Below, in pieces: positions 25,745-32,049 of a stretch of DNA of 64,000 nucleotides. The notes under the pieces are model-generated. The model searched no databases. It was not told the DNA's origin and saw only the letters and a list, made by a program, of their open reading frames with translations. The stretch is from Pseudoramibacter fermentans. GTDB lineage: Bacteria > Bacillota > Clostridia > Eubacteriales > Eubacteriaceae. The position numbers were made by a program, and so were the translations under genes. Where the stretch lies: NCBI GenBank assembly GCA_009493725.1, contig VOGB01000005.1, positions 372,001-436,000 on the forward strand, in the 5' to 3' direction. Numbering within the stretch: the first letter of the stretch is position 1; every line of letters begins with the position of its first letter.

Positions 25745-27103
25745 TTATTCCGCCGATTCGGTGATGATCTTCCGAGACGGCCGTAGAATGAAGACGATCA
25801 CCGCAATGGCCAGGGAGGTGACGCCGAGGGACACCGGGTAAATCAGCATGATCGTCCGAAAGGTCGGCGACCGCCTGAAGATTTCCGCGATCCAGAACAT
25901 CCGGAAGACGCAGATCCCGACGATGGACACCAGCGCCGGCATTAGCGACAGGCCAAAGCCGCGCAGGTAGCCCGAGCCGACCTCCAGCCACGCGGTGTAG
26001 AGGTAGGAGACGTAAACGTAATCCGTCAGGACAACACCGTAGCGGATGACCGCTGGGTTGGACGAAAACAATCCGAGAATGGGGCGCAGGCCGATTAAAA
26101 TCAATATCGCCAGCGTGCCGGAAAACAGATAACCCTCGGCCAGACAAAGCCAAAAGGTTCGGCGGCAGCGTTCGGGCAATTTTGCGCCGTAGTTTTGGCT
26201 GGTGAACGTCGTACAGGCCTGGTTGAAAGCATTGAGCATATAATACGCGGCGATCTCCACACTGAAGGCCGCCGAGGCAGCCGCCATGATTGTCGAGCCC
26301 AGGCTGTTGATCGCCGACTGAATGATGATATTGGCGATACAGAACATCGCGTCCTGCAGGCCCGACGGCACCCCGATGTGCAGCATCTTCTTCAAACTTT
26401 TGCGATCGACGTGCAGCTCAGACCGGCGCAGCCGAATGCCAGCATCCGCGCGGTTCAAACGCATCGTCAGAAAAATCGAGGCCACCGCGTTGGCGATCAC
26501 GGTCGCCACCGCGACACCGCTGACGCCGCGGCCCAATCCCGCGACAAAGATCAAATTCAGCGCGACGTTTAACACACCGGAAAGCGCCAGCGCGATCAGC
26601 GGCGTCTGCGCGTCGCCCTGACTTCTGAAAATCGCCGCTTCGAAATTGTAAAGCAGAATGACCGGCATGCCGATCAGGTAAAGGCGCAGGTACACCGCGG
26701 CGTCGGCCATGACGCTCGCGGGTACACCCGTCCAGCGCAGCACCGGCTCCACGAACAGCTCCCCGACCACGAGAACAGCGGCGCCGGCCAACACGGCGAA
26801 AATCACCGCAGTGTGCGCGGTGCGCACCGCTTCGCCGCGGTCCCGGCGGCCAATGGCGTGGGCGATCACCACGTTGGCCCCGAGGGAAATGCCGATGAAG
26901 AAATTGACGAGCAGACTGACGATCGGCGAGTTGGCGCCGACCGCGGCCATCGCCTCTTTCCCGGTGAACCGCCCAACCACGGCCACATCCGCCGCGTTGA
27001 ACAGCTGCTGGAGAATGCCGGTCAGAGCCAGCGGCAGTGCGTAGATCAAAATCTTTTTCCACAGACCGCCGTGGAGCATATCGATGTCGTGTGCTGCTGT
27101 CAT
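25745..27103 (-). CDS. MATE-family multidrug/metabolite efflux transporter
   Basis: A 452-residue integral membrane antiporter with about twelve helices in two homologous halves. N-terminal features are LPLALTGILQQLFNAADVAVVGRF and GANSPIVSLLVNFFIGIS; the second half contains GVPSGLQDAMFCIANIIIQ. The start overlaps the folE stop by four bases (ATGA), so it is translationally coupled to folE. The substrate is unknown; coupling with a pterin gene may be incidental. Confidence 0.92.
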   Translation of the reverse strand: MTAAHDIDMLHGGLWKKILIYALPLALTGILQQLFNAADVAVVGRFTGKEAMAAVGANSPIVSLLVNFFIGISLGANVVIAHAIGRRDRGEAVRTAHTAVIFAVLAGAAVLVVGELFVEPVLRWTGVPASVMADAAVYLRLYLIGMPVILLYNFEAAIFRSQGDAQTPLIALALSGVLNVALNLIFVAGLGRGVSGVAVATVIANAVASIFLTMRLNRADAGIRLRRSELHVDRKSLKKMLHIGVPSGLQDAMFCIANIIIQSAINSLGSTIMAAASAAFSVEIAAYYMLNAFNQACTTFTSQNYGAKLPERCRRTFWLCLAEGYLFSGTLAILILIGLRPILGLFSSNPAVIRYGVVLTDYVYVSYLYTAWLEVGSGYLRGFGLSLMPALVSIVGICVFRMFWIAEIFRRSPTFRTIMLIYPVSLGVTSLAIAVIVFILRPSRKIITESAE

Positions 27104-27663
27104 GACTGCCGAATTAAATCGAAAAACATCTGGCGCTGTTCAGACTCAGATTCGAAAATGCCTCTGGCCGCCAGGGTGACCGTCTGAGTCCCGGGCTTTT
27201 GGACGCCGCGCATCGTCATGCACATGTGCTCCGCTTCGATCTTCACGATGACGCCCTTCGGGGTCAAGCAGCGCGCCACCGCGTCGGCGATCTGCCCTGT
27301 CAGCCGTTCCTGAATCTGCGGCCGTCTGGCGTAGACCTCGACAGTCCGCGCGAGCTTGCTTAAGCCCACTACCTTGCCGTCAGGCAGATAGCCGATATGC
27401 ACCTTTCCGTAAAAGGGCACGAGGTGATGCTCACAGGTCGAAAAAAACGGGATGTCTTTGACGACGACGATCCCGCTTCCGCCGCCTTCGGCGTCAAACT
27501 GTCTGGCCAGATGGGCGTCCGGCGTCTGACCCAATCCGCCGTAGATTTCTTCACACATCCGCGCGATTCGATCCGGCGTCTCCAAAAGCCCGGGGCGGTC
27601 TGGATTCTCGCCAATCCCCTCTAACAACAGGCGTACCGCCTGTTTGATTTTATCCTGATCCAT
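27100..27663 (-). CDS. folE: GTP cyclohydrolase I
   Basis: Converts GTP to 7,8-dihydroneopterin triphosphate, the first step toward folate and also the precursor used by QueD for queuosine. The 187-residue protein has the zinc ligands in CEHHLVPF and CMTMRGV, and the signature VGLSKLARTVEVYARRPQ. It begins at an ATG at 27663. The queuosine operon lies about 1 kb away, so the two may be metabolically linked though not co-transcribed. Confidence 0.96.
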   Translation of the reverse strand: MDQDKIKQAVRLLLEGIGENPDRPGLLETPDRIARMCEEIYGGLGQTPDAHLARQFDAEGGGSGIVVVKDIPFFSTCEHHLVPFYGKVHIGYLPDGKVVGLSKLARTVEVYARRPQIQERLTGQIADAVARCLTPKGVIVKIEAEHMCMTMRGVQKPGTQTVTLAARGIFESESEQRQMFFDLIRQS

Positions 27664-27738
27664 GCTCTATTTTTCCTTTCTCACTTACGCTCGATGCCAA
27701 TCGCCGGCTCCGCCAAAACGCCATTGCCTCACTTATGA

Positions 27739-27785
27739 TATAATAAGGGCTGATTCATTCTTGATAAAATTGCGTATTTTATCAA
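27739..27785 (+). promoter_or_regulatory. bioY -10 box and perfect palindrome (operator candidate)
   Basis: TATAAT lies at 27739-27744. A perfect 10-bp inverted repeat, TTGATAAAAT-N5-ATTTTATCAA, lies at 27761-27785, just downstream of the predicted start of transcription. A further TTTATCAA half-site follows before the ribosome binding site. This is a classic repressor position. Biotin transport genes are usually controlled by BirA, but this sequence does not match the TTGTTAAC-type BirA site I know. Confidence 0.55.
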
Positions 27786-27802
27786 ATTTATCAAAGGAGA
27801 AA

Positions 27803-28390
27803 ATGATGTCAAACAAACCCAAGACCCGAAATTTGATCTTCACAGCGCTGCTCGCGGCGTTCATGGCCATTCTCGGCCCGCTTTCGATCCCGCTGCCCGG
27901 CGGCGTGCCCCTTTCGCTGCTCACTTTTGCGCTGTTCCTCTCAGCCTATCTGCTGGGCTGGCGTCTCGGGACGCTGGCCGTCGTCGTCTATCTGCTCCTC
28001 GGCTTCTTCGGCGTGCCGGTGTTTTCCGGCTTCACCGCCGGCGCCGGCAAGCTTCTCGGCCCCACCGGCGGCTACCTGATCGGCTACATTCCTGCCGCGC
28101 TCATCGCCGGCAAGCTCTGCGCCACCCGGCGGAAATTCGTGCCGGCGCTGATTTCGATGCTCATCGGCTCCACCGCCTGTCTCGCCCTCGGCACGATCTG
28201 GTTCATGTTCGTGACCCACACCGCGCTGATCCCGGCCCTCGTCGTCTGCGTCGTCCCCTTCATCCCTGGGGACATCGCGAAAATGGCCGCGGCGGCCGCT
28301 GTCGGCAAAATCTTAGACGACCGGCTCACGCGGAGCGGGCTGTCCATTCAAAAATTCGAGGCCGGCGAAAATCCGAAGCGCCGTTCCTAA
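27803..28390 (+). CDS. bioY: Biotin transporter, BioY family
   Basis: Substrate-binding membrane subunit of an ECF vitamin transporter, taking up biotin. The 195-residue protein has six hydrophobic segments. It carries the family motifs LGPLSIPLPGGVPLS, GVPVFSGFTAGAGKLLGPTGGYLIGY and a conserved C-terminal GDIAKMAAAAAVG. Two adjacent ATGs follow AAAGGAG; the first is used. No ECF ATPase or EcfT gene is nearby, so it relies on a shared module elsewhere or acts alone. Its 3' end overlaps the queF 3' end by four bases. Confidence 0.93.
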   Translation: MMSNKPKTRNLIFTALLAAFMAILGPLSIPLPGGVPLSLLTFALFLSAYLLGWRLGTLAVVVYLLLGFFGVPVFSGFTAGAGKLLGPTGGYLIGYIPAALIAGKLCATRRKFVPALISMLIGSTACLALGTIWFMFVTHTALIPALVVCVVPFIPGDIAKMAAAAAVGKILDDRLTRSGLSIQKFEAGENPKRRS

Positions 28391-28884
28391 CGGTTGTCCA
28401 CCGCTTCGGGGTTCATGTCGTGGTGGGAAAGGCGCTGCCACGCGGCGTCTTCCCACTTCGTCCCGGGCCTGCCGTAGTTGCAGTACGGGTCGATCGAAAT
28501 CCCGCCTCGGGGCATGAACCGTCCCCAAACCTCAATGTATTTCGGATCCATCAACGCGATCAAATCTCCCATGATCGTGTTCATGCAGTCCTCGTGAAAG
28601 GCGCCGTGTTCCCGGAACGAGAACAGGTAGAGCTTTAAGCTCTTGCTTTCCACCATTTTCTTGTCCGGCACGTAGGCGATCACGACGTTTCCGAAATCGG
28701 GCTGGCCGGTAATCGGGCACAGGCTCGTGAATTCCGGACAGTTGAATTTGACAAAATAGTCGTGGTCCGGATGTTTATTTTCAAAGGTTTCGAGCATCTC
28801 CGGCGCGTAATCCGTCGGGTAGACGGTGCCGGCACTGCCGAGCTTCGTCAGATGCTCTTTTTTCTTATCCCGCTGATCGTTCAT
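28387..28884 (-). CDS. queF: NADPH-dependent preQ0 reductase
   Basis: Reduces 7-cyano-7-deazaguanine to preQ1, the last free-base step of queuosine synthesis. The 165-residue protein is the short unimodular (YkvM) type. It has the catalytic Cys in TSLCPITGQPDFG, the NADPH-contacting ESKSLKLYLFSFR, and FHEDC. It is the last gene of queD-queE-queC-queF, 15 bases after queC. Confidence 0.96.
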   Translation of the reverse strand: MNDQRDKKKEHLTKLGSAGTVYPTDYAPEMLETFENKHPDHDYFVKFNCPEFTSLCPITGQPDFGNVVIAYVPDKKMVESKSLKLYLFSFREHGAFHEDCMNTIMGDLIALMDPKYIEVWGRFMPRGGISIDPYCNYGRPGTKWEDAAWQRLSHHDMNPEAVDNR

Positions 28885-28899
28885 TTGCTTCTCTTCCTC

Positions 28900-29622
28900 T
28901 CACGCTTTTTCGTACTGCGCCATCGCCGGATCGGCGACGCCGTTCGCCGCAAAGGCCGCGGCCCGGTCCAGGCACGTCCCGCATTTGCCGCAGGGGCGGT
29001 CGCCCCCTTCGTAGCACGACCAGGTCAGCTCGTAGGGCACGCCGAGCTCGAGGCCGAGCTTCACCACTGCCGCCTTGTCGATATCGACAAAGGGCGCGGC
29101 GATTTCCAGCTGGTGGCCCGAGCCTTCGTAGACCGCACGGTTCATCGCGTCGGCAAAGGCCGGCGAGCAGTCCGGGTAGGCAAAGCCAGCCGAATCGTCG
29201 GCGTGGGCGCCGTAAAGAATGACGTCACAGTCCTTGGAAAGGGCAACGCTCGCCGCGGACGACAAAAACAGGCCGTTGCGGAAGGGCACGTAGGTCGAAA
29301 CCGGCTTCTCGCCGCCGGTGGCCGCAATCTGTTCGGCGTAGCTTTCTTCGGGGATCGCCTGATCCGAACCCTTGAGCAGCGCGCAGTCGCTGTACTGAAA
29401 AATCGGCGTCAGATCCAGAAACAGCTGCTCGACGCCGTAATGCGCCGCGACGGCCTTGGCCGCTTCGATTTCCTTGTCGTGCTTCTGGCCGTACTGAATC
29501 GACAGCGCGATGACGTTTTCCGCGCCGAGGCGGTCCACCGCCAGCCCCAACGCCGTCGTCGAGTCGACGCCGCCGCTGGTCAAAACCATCGCCTTCTTGT
29601 ATTGATCGAATAATTGCTTCAT
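28900..29622 (-). CDS. queC: 7-cyano-7-deazaguanine (preQ0) synthase
   Basis: ATP-dependent enzyme turning 7-carboxy-7-deazaguanine and ammonia into preQ0. The 240-residue protein has the PP-loop TSGGVDSTTAL near residue 15 and the C-terminal zinc site CX7CX2CX2C in CYEGGDRPCGKCGTC. It lies between queE and queF in the queuosine operon. Confidence 0.96.
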   Translation of the reverse strand: MKQLFDQYKKAMVLTSGGVDSTTALGLAVDRLGAENVIALSIQYGQKHDKEIEAAKAVAAHYGVEQLFLDLTPIFQYSDCALLKGSDQAIPEESYAEQIAATGGEKPVSTYVPFRNGLFLSSAASVALSKDCDVILYGAHADDSAGFAYPDCSPAFADAMNRAVYEGSGHQLEIAAPFVDIDKAAVVKLGLELGVPYELTWSCYEGGDRPCGKCGTCLDRAAAFAANGVADPAMAQYEKA

Positions 29623-29651
29623 CTTTATCCTCTATTCAAATCTAAATATCC

Positions 29652-30317
29652 TTACACGCCGCGGGTCACTGGATCCCAGATGATCTTGTGCAGCTGAAGC
29701 TGCAGCCGCACGCCGTTGAGCTTCCGCTTTTCCATAAAGGTCACAATGTCCACCGGCTGGATCATCCCGAAGACCGGACTTAAAAACACGTGGCAGGTGC
29801 GGTCGAGATCGTAGGCCGCGATGATGCGCGCGGCGTCTTCCAAATCGGCCCGGCTGCCGCAGACGAATTTCACGCTGTCGTGGGGGCCCAGGTATTGGTA
29901 ATTTTCCGGCCGCATCGCGCTGACGCAGGCCGGGCCGCTGGCCGAAAGCTTGCAGTCCAGCGTAAAGACCGGCCGGTGGGCCGGGTCGGCGCAGAAAGGC
30001 GCGATGTCGATGGAACCGTTGGTTTCCACCTCGACGCGGCAGCCGTCGTCGATGAGGCGGGCGATCAGCCCGTCGATGCCGTGCTGGAGCAGCGGCTCGC
30101 CGCCGGTGAGCGTCACGTTGTGCGTGCCGGTGGTCTTCACCCAGTCCGCGAGCTCGGCCGTTGTCTCGTCCTTTGCGGCGCAGTCCGCGCGGTTGGCCCA
30201 CTTCGTGTCACAGTAATCGCAGTTAAGATTACAGCCTTTGAAGCGGATAAAGGCGGCCAATTCCCCGGCATGGGGGCCTTCGCCGTCGATGCTGACAAAT
30301 TTTTCAGCCACCTGCAT
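29652..30317 (-). CDS. queE: 7-carboxy-7-deazaguanine synthase
   Basis: Radical SAM enzyme contracting carboxytetrahydropterin to the 7-deazaguanine ring. The 221-residue protein has the CX3CX2C cluster motif (KGCNLNCDYCDTKW) near residue 30 and a Gly-rich TLTGGEPLLQ typical of radical SAM barrels. It begins one base after the queD stop codon, so the two are tightly linked. Confidence 0.95.
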   Translation of the reverse strand: MQVAEKFVSIDGEGPHAGELAAFIRFKGCNLNCDYCDTKWANRADCAAKDETTAELADWVKTTGTHNVTLTGGEPLLQHGIDGLIARLIDDGCRVEVETNGSIDIAPFCADPAHRPVFTLDCKLSASGPACVSAMRPENYQYLGPHDSVKFVCGSRADLEDAARIIAAYDLDRTCHVFLSPVFGMIQPVDIVTFMEKRKLNGVRLQLQLHKIIWDPVTRGV

Positions 30318-30318
30318 G

Positions 30319-30762
30319 TCAGTGCCCTCCCTGATCTTTATCCTCAGGCTCGTAAGCCGCCATGTTGTTCGGCGTCTCGTAAACCTCGACGCGGCGGACG
30401 TCGTAGCCCTTTGCCGTCATTTCATCGCAGAACAGCTTTGCGAGATTTTCCGCCGTCGGCCGAACGGGAATGGCCCGGCCGGAAAAGCCTTCCTCGGATA
30501 AAGCCTGCATCGCCGTCTCCGAGAAGCTTCCGGCTTCGTAGATCAAGCGATGGTCAAAGCCGTCGCAGGCAGCCTTGAGATCCGCCTTCAAATCGCCGAA
30601 GTCGACAAGCATGCCGCGGTGCTGTTCGTCTGTCTGCAGGGTCTCCCCTTGAATTTCCACGGTCACCGTCCAATGATGGCCGTGAAGATTGGCGCATTTG
30701 CCGGCGTAGCCCTTTAAAAAATGGGCCGCGTCGAAATGCCCCTTCGTTTTGAGTGTGTACAT
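30319..30762 (-). CDS. queD: 6-carboxy-5,6,7,8-tetrahydropterin synthase
   Basis: Converts dihydroneopterin triphosphate into carboxytetrahydropterin, entering the queuosine pathway. The 147-residue protein has zinc-binding His residues in FDAAHFL and NLHGHHW and the catalytic Cys region GKCANLHGHH. The start is the ATG at 30762, with GAAGG upstream; an in-frame extension overlaps the leader and is rejected. It is the first gene of the operon, behind a preQ1 riboswitch. Confidence 0.95.
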   Translation of the reverse strand: MYTLKTKGHFDAAHFLKGYAGKCANLHGHHWTVTVEIQGETLQTDEQHRGMLVDFGDLKADLKAACDGFDHRLIYEAGSFSETAMQALSEEGFSGRAIPVRPTAENLAKLFCDEMTAKGYDVRRVEVYETPNNMAAYEPEDKDQGGH

Positions 30763-30783
30763 CGGTTTGCCTTCTTTCCCAAT

Positions 30784-30807
30784 AAAAAAGCCCTGCATAA
30801 GCAGGGC
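30784..30807 (-). terminator. Expression-platform terminator of the preQ1 riboswitch
   Basis: GCCCTGC / GCAGGGC with a TTAT loop, followed by six T on the minus strand. Its 5' arm (GCCCTG, 30807-30802) can instead pair with CAGGGC (30829-30824) at the end of the aptamer tail, forming an antiterminator. Confidence 0.88.
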
Positions 30808-30824
30808 GTTATCATCTATTGAAG

Positions 30825-30867
30825 CCCTGGTTTTGTTTATCGACAGGATGGTGCAATCGAACTGTCG
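30825..30867 (-). promoter_or_regulatory. preQ1-I riboswitch aptamer
   Basis: On the minus strand a stem CGACAG / CTGTCG encloses a 15-base loop starting TTC, followed by an A-rich tail ATAAACAAAACCA. This is the compact layout of class I preQ1 riboswitches. The tail runs directly into the antiterminator strand, so ligand-stabilised docking of the tail would favour termination. The downstream genes make preQ1, the expected target. The second pseudoknot helix is not obvious by eye. Confidence 0.75.
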
Positions 30868-30872
30868 TCAGC

Positions 30873-30901
30873 ATTATAGACCAACGCGGCCGCAAAATCA
30901 A
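30873..30901 (-). promoter_or_regulatory. que operon promoter
   Basis: On the minus strand TTGATT (30901-30896) and TATAAT (30878-30873) are spaced 17 bp, placing the start of transcription just ahead of the riboswitch stem. Confidence 0.7.
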
Positions 30902-30914
30902 GCTTTGCGGCCGC
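30886..30914. repeat. Perfect GC-rich inverted repeat
   Basis: GCGGCCGCAAA and TTTGCGGCCGC form an 11-bp perfect inverted repeat with a 7-base loop. It contains two copies of the 8-bp palindrome GCGGCCGC. It lies after the stop of the binding-protein gene at 30941 but has no T tract. The que -35 box lies in its loop. Confidence 0.85.
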
Positions 30915-30940
30915 ATCTGTTATTTTCAATTCGTCTAATA

Positions 30941-32038
30941 TTAATAGTTGCCCTGCTGGGTTGTGCCCGCGTCGATCCGGGTCGTGACCAGCGTCGGATC
31001 GTAATGGTCGAGATAATCGCCGATTTCCGAAAAAGATTTCGGATAGGTGCGGTTCATCTGCGCCGCGATCGTCTTCTGATAAAGCTTTTGAGACGCGCTG
31101 GACACGAAAATCTTCACGTGCATGCGGCTCGGTTTTCGGTTATTCACCAAAATCGAGTAAGCCATCCGTCCGGCGCGGTACCCTTGATTGTAGGGATCGG
31201 TGTAAAGCGTCGCCAGCACGTTCTTCCCGACGGTGGCATCGCCGGCCACGGTCGAAACGCCGGCTTCCGCCGCGAGGGGCGCGATGACCGCCGCCTGTTT
31301 AGAGAGGCCGCAGTACATCGGAAAGTACAATGCACTGCATTCCGACACCGCAGTTTCGCCGAGGCTCGCCGCTTCCATATCGGTGCTGGTCCGGGACAGA
31401 TCGTAGGTTTTCGAAGCAACCCCGGCTTCGTCGAGCATCGCCTTCATTTTGTTGCACTGGTAGACGCTGTCCGGTTCGCTGGGATCGCGGACCAGCCCGA
31501 CGGTTTTCAAATCGGGGGTTACCTCGATGAGCAGCGACAGCGTGTCCGGCAGGCTCGGTTCGCCCGATACGCCGGTGACGTTGCGGCCGGTCCGGTAGTC
31601 CCAGTTGTCGCTGACGGTCATACCGAGGGCCCGCTGGAAATTGACCACACCGACGCTGAGAATCGGAGTCTCGCTTGTCGCGTCCTCGGCCCCCATCAGC
31701 GCTCGGGTCCCGCAGGTGAGGATCAGATCCTTGTTCTGCTTGACCATCTGTTTCGCGGCTTTTTTCGCTTCATCCCGGGTTTTGACCCGCTTTTCCGAAA
31801 ATTTGATGTGGGTCGAGCCAAAAATATCGGTCACCGCATCCATCGACCCCTGAACCATCTGGTCGGCGCAGGTGCCGCTCTTTGATTGAATGATCCCAAT
31901 CGTGTAAACCCGCGAGCCTTCTTCTTTGGAATCCTTGTACGTCGTAATATTGACGCGGTCTCTGAATACATAAGCCAAGACCGCAGCGGCCGCCGCGATC
32001 GCGATCACCGCGATGATGATTTTTTTGCGTTTACTCAT
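30941..32038 (-). CDS. ABC transporter substrate-binding protein (TrpX/DUF534-like)
   Basis: Extracellular binding protein of the type-1 periplasmic-binding fold. The 365-residue protein has an N-terminal basic stretch and hydrophobic helix (residues 5-24) but no lipobox cysteine, so it is either secreted or held by an uncleaved anchor. The mature part begins YTIGIIQSKSG, with ILTCGTRALMG, ILSVGVVNF and a C-terminal GYRAGRMAYSIL, resembling the family that includes tryptophan-binding TrpX. No permease or ATPase gene accompanies it; it sits 11 bases after an LTA-synthase-family gene on the same strand. Confidence 0.82.
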   Translation of the reverse strand: MSKRKKIIIAVIAIAAAAAVLAYVFRDRVNITTYKDSKEEGSRVYTIGIIQSKSGTCADQMVQGSMDAVTDIFGSTHIKFSEKRVKTRDEAKKAAKQMVKQNKDLILTCGTRALMGAEDATSETPILSVGVVNFQRALGMTVSDNWDYRTGRNVTGVSGEPSLPDTLSLLIEVTPDLKTVGLVRDPSEPDSVYQCNKMKAMLDEAGVASKTYDLSRTSTDMEAASLGETAVSECSALYFPMYCGLSKQAAVIAPLAAEAGVSTVAGDATVGKNVLATLYTDPYNQGYRAGRMAYSILVNNRKPSRMHVKIFVSSASQKLYQKTIAAQMNRTYPKSFSEIGDYLDHYDPTLVTTRIDAGTTQQGNY

Positions 32039-32049
32039 CCTGCCGCCTC

